DNA of 64,000 nt from Verrucomicrobiia bacterium (GTDB lineage: Bacteria > Verrucomicrobiota > Verrucomicrobiia > Limisphaerales > JADLHS01). Of the stretch, positions 25,707 to 34,397 are shown in pieces; the stretch's first letter is position 1; every line of letters starts with the position of its first letter. The notes below the pieces were generated by a model. It saw nothing but the letters and a program-made list of their open reading frames with translations, was not told the DNA's origin and made no database searches. The position numbers and the translations under genes are program-made. The stretch lies in NCBI GenBank assembly GCA_026125285.1, contig JAHCLO010000001.1, forward strand, positions 248,001 through 312,000, in the 5' to 3' direction.

Positions 25707-26120
25707 ATGACCACGCAAACGGAAGCCAACGCGGTAATGGACAAGACCAAGGAACTCTGCCAGACGATCCTGGACGATCCCGCAGTGAGTAACATTCGCC
25801 GACGCATTGACACGTTTATGGCGGACGATCATGCCCGAAAGCAGTACGAAACCGTCATGGCCAAAGGCCAGGCGTTGCAGGAGAAGCAGCAGAATTCTCT
25901 GCCCTTGAGCGGGGAGGAAATCTCCGACTTCGAGAAGCAGCGCGAGGTGTTGCTCGGCAATCCCGTGGCGCGCGGATTCTTGGATGCGCAGGAGGAATTG
26001 CATGAGATTCAGCACTCGATCCAGGAACACATCTCGAAGACGCTTGAATTGGGGCGGCTTCCCGGGCCGGAGGATTTTGCGGGTGGCTCCTGCGGCCACG
26101 GCTGCGGCTGCCACCACTGA
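25707..26120 (+). CDS. YlbF family protein with a Cys/His-rich tail
   Basis: A 137-residue protein starting at the ATG at 25707 (MTTQTEANAVMDKTKELCQT); the upstream open frame is poorly composed. The helical YlbF/YmcA domain spans about 5-115, with KELCQTILDDPAVSNIRRRI, FMADDHARKQYE and VARGFLDAQEELHEIQHSI. In Bacillus, YlbF and YmcA form a complex with YaaT that carries iron-sulfur clusters and influences RNase Y and phosphorelay signalling. Here the C-terminus ends in GGSCGHGCGCHH, a likely metal-binding tail. The site-2 protease gene is convergent and ends 12 bp downstream. Family call is good; the role in this organism is not known. Confidence 0.82.
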   Translation: MTTQTEANAVMDKTKELCQTILDDPAVSNIRRRIDTFMADDHARKQYETVMAKGQALQEKQQNSLPLSGEEISDFEKQREVLLGNPVARGFLDAQEELHEIQHSIQEHISKTLELGRLPGPEDFAGGSCGHGCGCHH

Positions 26121-26131
26121 ATTCGATTCGT

Positions 26132-27049
26132 TCAGCCGGCTTGGATCGGCGGAGGCACCAGCCAGTTGTTGATCGGACCAAAGTCCCCGCACTCGGGACA
26201 ACGCGTCACCCCAAACTGCTCGCCGCAATGCGGGCACATCCCTTGGGTGGCGAAGGTGTCGAATGGTTTGTGGCACCTGCCACACCGCCAGTACTCCCCG
26301 GCTGGTGGCGCCGTGCGGCAGGCAGGACAGGCATATCCCTCACGGCGCGGCGAGCGGCCAAAACGCATCAAAGCCCGCGCCTCTTGAAAACCGGCCCAGC
26401 AATGGAACACGATAAATAGGGACAGTATGCCCATCCAGATGGACCCCTTTTGCAGGGCGAAGGCAATGAGGAGCGCGACCCCTCCGAAACCGAGGATCGC
26501 CGTGACCATCAGACTCCTCGCCCGCCCCATCACAAACCACAGCAACGACCGCAGAATCTGTCCGCCATCCAAAGGATATATTGGCAGTAAATTGAAGATC
26601 AGCAGGACGAGGTTGATGGTCCACAGGGATTGCAGAAAGACAACCGGATCCGGCAATCGGACATTCCAGCGCAATGCACCGTAGGAATAGGCCAGCACGG
26701 TCAGGACCGGAAACAACAAGACATTGACCAGCGGCCCTGCGGCAATACTCCAGAGCGTGGCGCCGGGGCGTTGCGGCGGGGAGACATAAGCCACGCCACC
26801 GAGGGGCCAGAGCACGATTTGATTGGCTTGCCCACCAACCTGTCGGCACGCCAACGAATGACCAAACTCATGCATCAGCACAATGGCGAACAGTGACAGG
26901 TATTCGATCACATTCCAAACCACGGAGGAATAGACCGAGGAGCGGACACTCATGGCATAGGCCGCAATCAGAAACCAGGACCAGTGCAAAAAGACCTCGA
27001 TCCCCGCAAAGCGGAACAACCGGATGGAACCTTGACGAGTCGGAGTCAT
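26132..27049 (-). CDS. Site-2 protease-like zinc metalloprotease (M50) with C-terminal zinc ribbons
   Basis: A 305-residue integral membrane protein. The M50 metal site is HEFGH (in VLMHEFGHSLACRQV) at about residues 60-64, with the second motif NLLPIYPLDGGQ at about 157-168. About five or six hydrophobic segments make up the S2P core. The last 70 residues hold CxxC pairs (CPACRTAPP, CGRCHKPF, CPHCGEQ, CPECGDF) that should form one or two zinc ribbons on the cytoplasmic side. Site-2 proteases cut membrane-anchored regulators within the bilayer. The ribbon may recruit substrates or nucleic acid. The gene is convergent with the YlbF-like gene and has no obvious anti-sigma target nearby. Confidence 0.9.
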   Translation of the reverse strand: MTPTRQGSIRLFRFAGIEVFLHWSWFLIAAYAMSVRSSVYSSVVWNVIEYLSLFAIVLMHEFGHSLACRQVGGQANQIVLWPLGGVAYVSPPQRPGATLWSIAAGPLVNVLLFPVLTVLAYSYGALRWNVRLPDPVVFLQSLWTINLVLLIFNLLPIYPLDGGQILRSLLWFVMGRARSLMVTAILGFGGVALLIAFALQKGSIWMGILSLFIVFHCWAGFQEARALMRFGRSPRREGYACPACRTAPPAGEYWRCGRCHKPFDTFATQGMCPHCGEQFGVTRCPECGDFGPINNWLVPPPIQAG

Positions 27050-27128
27050 CGCCGGTCAAGTTGACGGTGTCGCTGGTAACAATCAACGCCCAACCGCAGA
27101 ATTATCAGCATGCTCACGTGGCAACGAA

Positions 27129-28175
27129 CTACCGCGCCGTTCGCTGCTGCTCCTGGCGCACGGTGCGCAGATGACCGTAGCCAACCAACATTCGCCGTTG
27201 CTCGTCCCAAAGCCGGAAGGTAAAGGACTTGAGACTGCTGAACAGGGTGACGGGTTTGACGGATTGGAACAGCGGTTCAGCCTGGTGACATTTCTCCAGG
27301 TTGTAGTTCGGGATGCGCGGGCTGAGATGATGGATGTGATGGAAGCCGATGTTGCCGGAGAACCATTGTAACACCTTGGGCAGCTTGTAGAATGAACTCC
27401 CCTTCAACGCAGCGGTGGCGTAATCCCACTTCTCCCCCCGCTCCCAGTACACCCCTTCAAACTGATGCTGGACGTAAAAGAGCCACACACCGGCGGAACC
27501 CGCCACCATCAGCACTGTCAGTTGGATGACCAGGTATTCCTTCCAGCCAAACGCCCAAATCAAGCCACCCGCCATCAAAGCCAGTGCCACATTTGTCCAA
27601 TACACTGAAAAACGCTCGCGCCAACCTGCTTTCGGTTTGGAAATGCGCTGCCAGAAAAGGAACAAAAACATGGGGGCCAGCACAAATAAGACGAACGGAT
27701 TGCGCGCCAGCCGGTAGGCGAACTTTTTCCAGCGGGAAGCCTCCAAGTACTCCTGCACCGTCAAGGTCCACACATCACCCATGCCGCGCCGGTCAAGATC
27801 GCCCGACGTCGAATGATGTATGGCATGTTCCCAGCGCCAGTGATAATAGGGCGTCAAGGTGAGCACGCCGGTGATCGCGCCGAGAATGTGGTTGGCCCGT
27901 TGCGATTTGAAGAAAGAGCCGTGACCGCAATCGTGGAAAATGATGAAAATCCGGACCATGAATCCGCCGGTCAGGATCGCCAGGGGCAGGACCAGCCAGT
28001 AGGACACGGAAACGCTCAAATACATCAAATACCACAACACGCCGTACGGGATCAGCGTATTGGCCACCTGCCACACTGCCCGCCCAACGGACGGCGTCTG
28101 GTATCTGGCCACCACCTGCTTCCAACCCACATTTTCGGACTGATTGTCACCCCCGGCGGGAACTGAGTCATTCAT
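27129..28175 (-). CDS. Fatty acid desaturase
   Basis: A 348-residue membrane di-iron desaturase that introduces double bonds in acyl lipids. The three histidine boxes are present: HDCGHGS (about residues 85-91), HAIHHSTSGD (about 121-130) and GFHHIHH (about 287-293). Hydrophobic segments lie on both sides of the boxes. The start at 28175 (MNDSVPAGGDN) is preferred because AGGA lies seven to ten bases upstream; the in-frame start at 28238 gives a basic extension without function. The C-terminus carries a hydrophilic tail. Such enzymes adjust membrane fluidity and are often cold-induced, but no regulator is adjacent. Confidence 0.93.
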   Translation of the reverse strand: MNDSVPAGGDNQSENVGWKQVVARYQTPSVGRAVWQVANTLIPYGVLWYLMYLSVSVSYWLVLPLAILTGGFMVRIFIIFHDCGHGSFFKSQRANHILGAITGVLTLTPYYHWRWEHAIHHSTSGDLDRRGMGDVWTLTVQEYLEASRWKKFAYRLARNPFVLFVLAPMFLFLFWQRISKPKAGWRERFSVYWTNVALALMAGGLIWAFGWKEYLVIQLTVLMVAGSAGVWLFYVQHQFEGVYWERGEKWDYATAALKGSSFYKLPKVLQWFSGNIGFHHIHHLSPRIPNYNLEKCHQAEPLFQSVKPVTLFSSLKSFTFRLWDEQRRMLVGYGHLRTVRQEQQRTAR

Positions 28176-28403
28176 GTTAAATCCTATCAACCGTCGGCGA
28201 GGGGCATTATCCGGCAACTGTTCGCCAGACTTTCGCACCCCTGCTGTCTTCGCAGGCTAACGGACACATCTCGCAATCACAACGATGAAACCGAAAAATC
28301 TTTGGTTGCACCCCACGGTGCGCCCGTGGTTTCCCGCTGCGAAAACGAGCCGGTCGCAGCCCGGCCTCTCACCTTCACCCGGTTCTTCTACGACTGTTCC
28401 GGT

Positions 28404-29018
28404 TCAATGTCCGCGAGCGGTGACGACTCGCGGAGGGCGGGTGGATTCGGCTCGAACGACTCCGCCCGTTGCGGTCAGCATTATTCCAGTAAAACCCGGG
28501 CGGGCGGCATTGGCCGGGATGTTGACGAGCAGGTTGATCTGCGAACGGATGACCGGTCCGTAATGACGGCTGTCCGTGCTTTGAAGCCGGTTGTCGCCAA
28601 GGAGAAAATACTCGTCGTCGGCCAATGCCCATGCCACCACTCGCTCGTTGTCCTGGTCGCGCTTGAAGGTGTAAGTGTTCCGCGGCAGATAAGGCTCATG
28701 CAATCGCTGGTTGTTGATATAGACGAAGCCTCGATAGAGCGCGACCGTTTCGCCGGGCATCCCGATGACACGCTTGATCATGCGGCAACCCTGATCGTCG
28801 GCGAGGATGACCACGTCGCCGCGTTGCGCTTCCGTATAAAGCGTCCGGGCCTGAACGATGTCGTTTGGCCGGAACGTCGGATACATGCTGACCCCGTCCA
28901 CCACTGAAAAGGTGCCGAAGTTTCGGCGCACACATTCGACGCCCAACAGCGTCAGAAGCAGCACCAATCCCAACCGCTGGGCGCGGTGACTCAGGCGCGA
29001 TTGTCGTAGATTCCCCAT
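28404..29018 (-). CDS. Signal peptidase I (S26 family), second copy
   Basis: A 204-residue signal peptidase. One membrane helix (about 13-30, LGLVLLLTLLGVECV) precedes the catalytic Ser in VDGVSMYPT, the Lys in MIKRVIGMPGE, and the GDNRLQSTDSRHYG box. This last box is the longer, more typical form, so this copy resembles a general-purpose enzyme more than the one at 12822-13328. The start at 29018 (MGNLRQSRLSHRAQR) is preferred; the open frame to 29162 adds an unlikely extension. The last 30 residues are basic and variable. No obvious operon partner; the desaturase lies downstream on the same strand after 228 bp. Confidence 0.92.
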   Translation of the reverse strand: MGNLRQSRLSHRAQRLGLVLLLTLLGVECVRRNFGTFSVVDGVSMYPTFRPNDIVQARTLYTEAQRGDVVILADDQGCRMIKRVIGMPGETVALYRGFVYINNQRLHEPYLPRNTYTFKRDQDNERVVAWALADDEYFLLGDNRLQSTDSRHYGPVIRSQINLLVNIPANAARPGFTGIMLTATGGVVRAESTRPPRVVTARGH

Positions 29019-29319
29019 ACGAACATTCAATTTTGAGCAGGTAGAAGCAGATAGAACGCCAGCTCGGTAGAACACGGACAGGAGGAGCACGAAACCGGAG
29101 TAGGAATTTCCCGGCGGGCCGAAAGCGGCAACAACACCGAGCCGGAGCCGGCAGCCGAGCATCGTTTAGGCAACCAGCCTAGCCAGTCTGATCGTCTGAA
29201 ATAGTGGCATCAGCCGCATCGGCCTTGGGACCAAGAACGGTGCAACCGTGTCAAAGTTCAGGACGCGGTGCCGGGCGTTACGAGCGGGAGTAAATCGGTG
29301 ACGCGCCAGTATGGGGAGG
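29019..29319. other. Intergenic region, nothing recognised
   Basis: About 300 bp between the start of signal peptidase I and the end of the DUF1501 gene. I looked for RNA-like hairpins, repeats and small frames and saw nothing I can support. Confidence 0.4.
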
Positions 29320-30795
29320 TTAGCTCAGGATGCCTTTGATCAGCCGCGCTTCCTCGGTAGGACCGATCAAACGCTGGTTCAAGCCGAGATACGGAAAACT
29401 GAAGCGGCGGGCATCCAGGCCGAGTTGATGAAGAATGGTCTCCTGCAAATCGCGCACGCTGACCCGGTCGCGCACCACGTCATAGCCAAACTCGTCCGTC
29501 TCGCCATAAACCAACCCCGCTTTGATGCCCGCGCCCGCCATCAGCATGGTGAAGCAGTTGGGGTGATGATCCCGCCCCAGGAAGGTTGAGCCATTGCGCG
29601 CCTCGTTCATGGGAGTACGACCGAACTCGCCGCCCCAGATCACGAGTGTCTCGTCAAGCAACCCACGCTGTTTCAAGTCCGCAATCAGTGCGGCCGTGGC
29701 CTGATCAATATCCTGACATTTCTTGGGCAGGCCGGTCACAAGATCGTTATCCTTGCCCGTCCCATGCATGTCCCAGCCCCAGTCGAAGAGCTGCACGAAA
29801 CGCACCCCTTTTTCGACCAGCCGGCGCGCGAGCAGGCAATTGTTCGCGTAACCGCCCTCGCCCGGCTTCGCGCCGTATTGCTCGCGGATGTGCTCCGGTT
29901 CTTTGGAAATATCGAAAACTTCGGGCACGCTGATCTGCATCCGATACGCCAACTCATACTGCTCAATGCGCGTGACGGTTTCTGGATCGCCAAACAATCT
30001 CGCCTCCGCCTCGTTCAATTTTCGCAACGTATCGAGACTGCGACGGCGCGTTTCGCGACTCATGCCCGGCGGATCGTTGGCGTAAAGGATCGGCTCGCCG
30101 ACCGTCCGGCATTGCACTCCCTGATAAACGCTCGGCAGAAAGCCGCTGCTCCAGAGATTCTTTCCGCCACTCGGATCCGTGCCGCCGCTGGAAAGCACAA
30201 TGAATCCCGGCAGGTCCTGATTCTCGCTGCCCAAACCATACGTGACCCAGGAGCCAAGCGAGGCGTTCCCCGGACGCTGCAAGCCGGTAAACAGAAACAA
30301 CTCCGCCGGGGCGTGGTTGAACTGATCGGTCCAGCAGGATTTTACGAGGCAAACGTCGTCCACCATCTTTGCCAGATGCGGCAGCAGGTCGCTGACCCAG
30401 GCGCCACTCTGGCCGTGTTGCTGAAATCTGTGCGGCGATCCCAGCATCTTGGGCACGCCCTTGATAAAGGCGAACCGCTTGCCTTGGAATAGCGATTCCG
30501 GGCACGGCTGCATGTGCAGTTCGTTCAGCTTGGGCTTGTAGTCGAACAGGTCGAGCGACGGCGGCGCGCCGGCCATGTGCAGATAGATCACAGACTTGGC
30601 CCGCGCAGGAAACATCGGGAGTTTGACCGCCAGCGGATTGACCGCCGCGGATGTTGCTGCCGCCGTGGCTGCCAGACCTTCGCGCGTGAACAGGTTGCCG
30701 AGCGCAATGCCGCCCAGGCTTAAACCGGCGCGGGCAAAGAAATGCCGGCGCGTCATCGCGCGGACGTTGGCCAGATGAGCATTGATTGGGTGCAT
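29320..30795 (-). CDS. DUF1501 domain-containing protein (sulfatase-like fold), Tat-exported
   Basis: A 491-residue protein of a family abundant in Planctomycetes and Verrucomicrobiota and distantly related to sulfatases. A twin-arginine-type signal is visible (TRRHFFARAGLSLGGIALG at about 15-33). Family landmarks include SVIYLHMAGAPPSLDLFDYK, FQQHGQSGAWVSDLLPHLA, FVQLFDWGWDMHG and VIWGGEFGRTPMNE. It starts 18 bp after the stop of the cytochrome/DUF1549/DUF1553 gene, the standard partner of DUF1501. The pair is thought to act together in degradation of complex organic matter in the periplasm, but the reaction is unproven. Confidence 0.94.
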   Translation of the reverse strand: MHPINAHLANVRAMTRRHFFARAGLSLGGIALGNLFTREGLAATAAATSAAVNPLAVKLPMFPARAKSVIYLHMAGAPPSLDLFDYKPKLNELHMQPCPESLFQGKRFAFIKGVPKMLGSPHRFQQHGQSGAWVSDLLPHLAKMVDDVCLVKSCWTDQFNHAPAELFLFTGLQRPGNASLGSWVTYGLGSENQDLPGFIVLSSGGTDPSGGKNLWSSGFLPSVYQGVQCRTVGEPILYANDPPGMSRETRRRSLDTLRKLNEAEARLFGDPETVTRIEQYELAYRMQISVPEVFDISKEPEHIREQYGAKPGEGGYANNCLLARRLVEKGVRFVQLFDWGWDMHGTGKDNDLVTGLPKKCQDIDQATAALIADLKQRGLLDETLVIWGGEFGRTPMNEARNGSTFLGRDHHPNCFTMLMAGAGIKAGLVYGETDEFGYDVVRDRVSVRDLQETILHQLGLDARRFSFPYLGLNQRLIGPTEEARLIKGILS

Positions 30796-30813
30796 GGTTA
30801 TTCGCGCTGGTGA

Positions 30814-33800
30814 TTAGCCTCTCGTCAATACTCCGTCCAAATTCAGCAACACATTCGCCACCACCGTCCACGCCGCAGCCTCCGCGGCGCTGAGTCCTTC
30901 GGGAAGCGGACCCAGCGGCTCGGTGGCGAGCTTGATTGCCTCCTGCTCCGCACCGCGATAATGAGCCAGTTCGGATTCAAACAATTTCAGCAATGCCTCG
31001 ACTTGGGCCGCTTCCGGCGGGCGCGCGAGCACCAACCGCAAACCGAAGCGAATGCGCGCCTCAGCAGTCGCTCCGCCTTCGCGAGTCAACCGGCGGCCCA
31101 ACGCCTGCGCCGCTTCCACAAATACCGGATCGTTGAGCGTCACGTATGCCTGCAGCGGGGTATTGGTCGGTAAACGTCGGAACGTGCAGGTTTCGCGACT
31201 GGGCGCATCGAAAGTGGCCATGCTCGGATAGGGGATGGTCCGCCGCCACACGGTGTAGAGACCGCGCCGATGGCGGTCTTCGCCGGTGCTGGTGGGATAA
31301 TCTCGCTGTCCATCAAACGCCACCCGCCAAAGACCCGCCGGCTGCGGCGGATACACGCTCGGTCCGCCAATCCTCTGGCTCAACAAACCGCTCAATGCGA
31401 GCGCCTGATCGCGAATGGTCTCTGCCTCCAACCGTCGGCGCGGGGAGCGCGACAGCAGCACGTTGCGCGGATCTCTCGCCAGCAATTCCGGCGTAACGCG
31501 GGCTGTTTGTTGATAGGTGGCGCTGGTCACGATCAATTTCAGGAAACGTTTGATGTCCCAACCTCCCTCACGCAGTTCCAGAGCCAACCAATCGAGCAAC
31601 TCAGGGTGGCTCGGGAGATTCCCCTGGGTACCGAAATCCTCTTCGGTTTCCACGATGCCCAACCCGAAAATCTGCGCCCAGAGCCGGTTCGCCATGACGC
31701 GTGCCGTCAGTGGGTTCTCCGAACTCATCAACCACTGGGCGACGCCCAGACGATTTGTTGGAGCATCGGCGGGCCAGAATCCAAACGCCGCCGGCACGGC
31801 GGAAGACACTGCTTCGCCCGGATCGAGGAAGTCACCCTTGTTCAGCAGCCGGGTGACGCGTTGTTTGTCTGACGCCAGCTCGCGCATGACCGGCACTTGC
31901 GGTGGTTTGATCGCTTCCAGTTCCTTCCGCAGCGAGGCAATCCGCTGATGGGTTTCCTTTGTGGCGTTGGCGTACTGCTGATACCACTGCAACAACTCGC
32001 TGCACTGTTCCATCGAGCGTTGCTCCGCCGCCGTCGCGAGCAACAACCTCATCCTCGCCGGTGGCGCCACCAACGCCACCGCCGAATCAGTCAGCGCCAG
32101 GCGAAACCGCCCCATCGTGTGTTGCCCGCCAAAATTCTGCACCAGCTTCAACGTGATTTCGCCGGGAGGGATCGGTTCGGAGAACTCGAACACCGCGTAC
32201 TGCGGCTCGCCCAAATCGCCGCCGACGGCCCAGCCGCTCTTGGCATCCGCACCGCCTCTCAGCACCTTGCTCACCTCGAACTCGCCCTGACTATGTGTTG
32301 CCGTCGCGCGCTGCAACGCCACGGTTTGTTCATCGAATCGCAGCGTGAGGCTTGGTTTCGGGGCAGTGGCAATCTGCGTGGTCCAGATGGCTTCGCGGTT
32401 TTCAGCCAGCGCCTGCAAACGAAAATTCGCCAGGCGGGACCCGATATCACCGCCGGTCCGATTCCAGATCGCAATCGAATCCAAAGGTAGTTCCTCACCG
32501 AGGTCCACCTCCCACCAAGGGTCCCTTTCCGTTCGCGTATGCGTGGTTGAGCCGGCGTCAAAGTCGCCATTCGTAGTCCCGTCAATTGCCCGCTCCGGCA
32601 CACCTGCGTAATCCACGCTTGACTGCGTGGCTTTGCCATTTCGCGCGACATTGTCTCCGCCGCTGAACACCTGCACTTCGGCGAGCGACAAAATGCGGTC
32701 TTTACCTGGCAGTTCAATGCGAACAAAGCGCGCCCGCTTCGGTTGGTGCTCCGGTGTTCTTACCGTAACGCGCAGTTCATTCAGGACGAAATTGCCTCTC
32801 TCAGTTCGGCCGGGACCGCGAGCCGGCAGCGAATCATCCGGCAAGACCTCGAGTCGCAACGCCGTTGCCATCCCCAGCGGCGAGGTGAACTTCAAGGTGT
32901 ATGTGTCTTTCTCGGGAGACTTCGGTCCCGCAAGCAGTGAATGATCCTCAAGCTTGGTGAACCGCGTTCCGCTGGTGGAAGTAATTTCAGCCGGGGCGAC
33001 AACGCGCCAGGCGTCCGCTGCCCGGTGCGCCGCTTCCCACGCGGCAAACTCGCTGGCCAGTTCCGGATGGCCGACTGCTTGTTGTTCGAGTGACGCGATT
33101 TCACTTTGCAGCTGCGCGGTCTGGTCGAGTTGCTCCGAAGTGTAAAACGGCATCGTCGGGCGTTCGTCCGGCTGATCGTTGTCCTCCGTCTGATTGAAGA
33201 ACGCGTAGAATTGATAGTATTCCTTCAACGAAATCGGATCGAACTTGTGTGTGTGGCATTGCGCGCAACCCATCGTGAGGCCCATCCAGGCCTGGGCCGT
33301 TACATTCGCGCGGTCTTTCACCGCCGCGACGCGCCACTCCTCGTCGTCGGTGCCGCCTTCCACATTGGTCATCGTGTTGCGATGGAAAGCCGTGGCAATG
33401 CGCTGTTCCTCGGTGGCGTTGGGCAGCAGGTCGCCGGCGAGTTGCTCAATCGTGAACTGATCAAACGGCAGGTTGCGATTGAACGCATTGATCACCCAGT
33501 CCCGGTACGGCCAGGGATTGTTCTGCCGCAAGGAATCCTGGCCGTAACCATACGAATCCGCATACCGCGCCAAGTCCAGCCACATGCGCGCCCACTTCTC
33601 GCCATAGGCCGGCGAAGCGAGCATCCGCTCCACAAACCTTTCGTAAGCCGACGACGACGGGTCGTTGACAAATTCTTCGACCTCCGCCGGCGAGGGAGGC
33701 AGGCCAATCAAATCCAGCGAAAGCCGGCGAAGGAGCGCGTGGGCATCCGCCGGTGGCGAAGGCTGGAGTCCGTTCTGCTCCAGCTTGGCAAGGATGAAGA

Positions 33801-34287
33801 TATCAATGGCGTTCTTCGGCCAGTCTGACTGTCTGACTTTGGGCAACTCAGGCCGCTCGGGCTTGGTGAACGCCCAATGGCTGGCGTAGGGTGCGCCCTG
33901 CTGAATCCACTTCCGGATCAACTCGATCTCCCGCTCCGTGAGCGGATGGCCGGCTTTCGCTGGCGGCATGAGATCGTCCTCGTCCGTAGCCGTGATGCGT
34001 AGCATTACCTCGCTGCTCGCCGCGTTGCCCGGATTGATTGGCAATATCCCGTCGCGTTCCCGGATGGCATCCTCCCGCACATCCAGCCGCAGTCTGGCCT
34101 TGCGGGTATTCTCATCCGGCCCGTGGCAGGAATAGCACTTTGCCGAAATGATGGGCTGAATCTGCGCACTGAAATCAATTTCCGGTTCCGCCGGTTGCGC
34201 CGTGTTCCTTGAAACTCCCAAGACCACCATACAGCCACAAGCAAGGAGGCTGGCTCTGGTCGCCAAGGTTGACCGCATACAACTCAT
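30814..34287 (-). CDS. Planctomycete-type cytochrome c / DUF1549 / DUF1553 (PSD1) protein with an F5/8C-like domain
   Basis: A 1157-residue exported protein. After the signal sequence comes a PSCyt1 cytochrome domain with heme motif CYSCH at 51-55 and a distal Met in DLMPPAK. DUF1549 follows (about 150-360, with YASHWAFTKPERPELP, MWLDLARYADSYGYGQD and CAQCHTHKFDPI). A central region holds a discoidin or F5/8C-like carbohydrate-binding domain at about 540-650 (NGKATQSSVDYAGVPERAID). DUF1553 lies at about 830-1130 (NRLWAQIFGLGIVETEEDFG). The CAQCH motif inside DUF1549 is a second heme-like site. The F5/8C insert suggests polysaccharide targeting. Operon with the DUF1501 gene downstream. Confidence 0.94.
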   Translation of the reverse strand: MSCMRSTLATRASLLACGCMVVLGVSRNTAQPAEPEIDFSAQIQPIISAKCYSCHGPDENTRKARLRLDVREDAIRERDGILPINPGNAASSEVMLRITATDEDDLMPPAKAGHPLTEREIELIRKWIQQGAPYASHWAFTKPERPELPKVRQSDWPKNAIDIFILAKLEQNGLQPSPPADAHALLRRLSLDLIGLPPSPAEVEEFVNDPSSSAYERFVERMLASPAYGEKWARMWLDLARYADSYGYGQDSLRQNNPWPYRDWVINAFNRNLPFDQFTIEQLAGDLLPNATEEQRIATAFHRNTMTNVEGGTDDEEWRVAAVKDRANVTAQAWMGLTMGCAQCHTHKFDPISLKEYYQFYAFFNQTEDNDQPDERPTMPFYTSEQLDQTAQLQSEIASLEQQAVGHPELASEFAAWEAAHRAADAWRVVAPAEITSTSGTRFTKLEDHSLLAGPKSPEKDTYTLKFTSPLGMATALRLEVLPDDSLPARGPGRTERGNFVLNELRVTVRTPEHQPKRARFVRIELPGKDRILSLAEVQVFSGGDNVARNGKATQSSVDYAGVPERAIDGTTNGDFDAGSTTHTRTERDPWWEVDLGEELPLDSIAIWNRTGGDIGSRLANFRLQALAENREAIWTTQIATAPKPSLTLRFDEQTVALQRATATHSQGEFEVSKVLRGGADAKSGWAVGGDLGEPQYAVFEFSEPIPPGEITLKLVQNFGGQHTMGRFRLALTDSAVALVAPPARMRLLLATAAEQRSMEQCSELLQWYQQYANATKETHQRIASLRKELEAIKPPQVPVMRELASDKQRVTRLLNKGDFLDPGEAVSSAVPAAFGFWPADAPTNRLGVAQWLMSSENPLTARVMANRLWAQIFGLGIVETEEDFGTQGNLPSHPELLDWLALELREGGWDIKRFLKLIVTSATYQQTARVTPELLARDPRNVLLSRSPRRRLEAETIRDQALALSGLLSQRIGGPSVYPPQPAGLWRVAFDGQRDYPTSTGEDRHRRGLYTVWRRTIPYPSMATFDAPSRETCTFRRLPTNTPLQAYVTLNDPVFVEAAQALGRRLTREGGATAEARIRFGLRLVLARPPEAAQVEALLKLFESELAHYRGAEQEAIKLATEPLGPLPEGLSAAEAAAWTVVANVLLNLDGVLTRG

Positions 34288-34397
34288 ATCATTCTTCGCA
34301 CGGGATTCTCAGGGCAGAATCTACAACGAACTGGCGAAAAACAAATGAAAATCTCGGCATCAGAAGCGACCTCATGGGCCAGGCTCTACCAACCACC

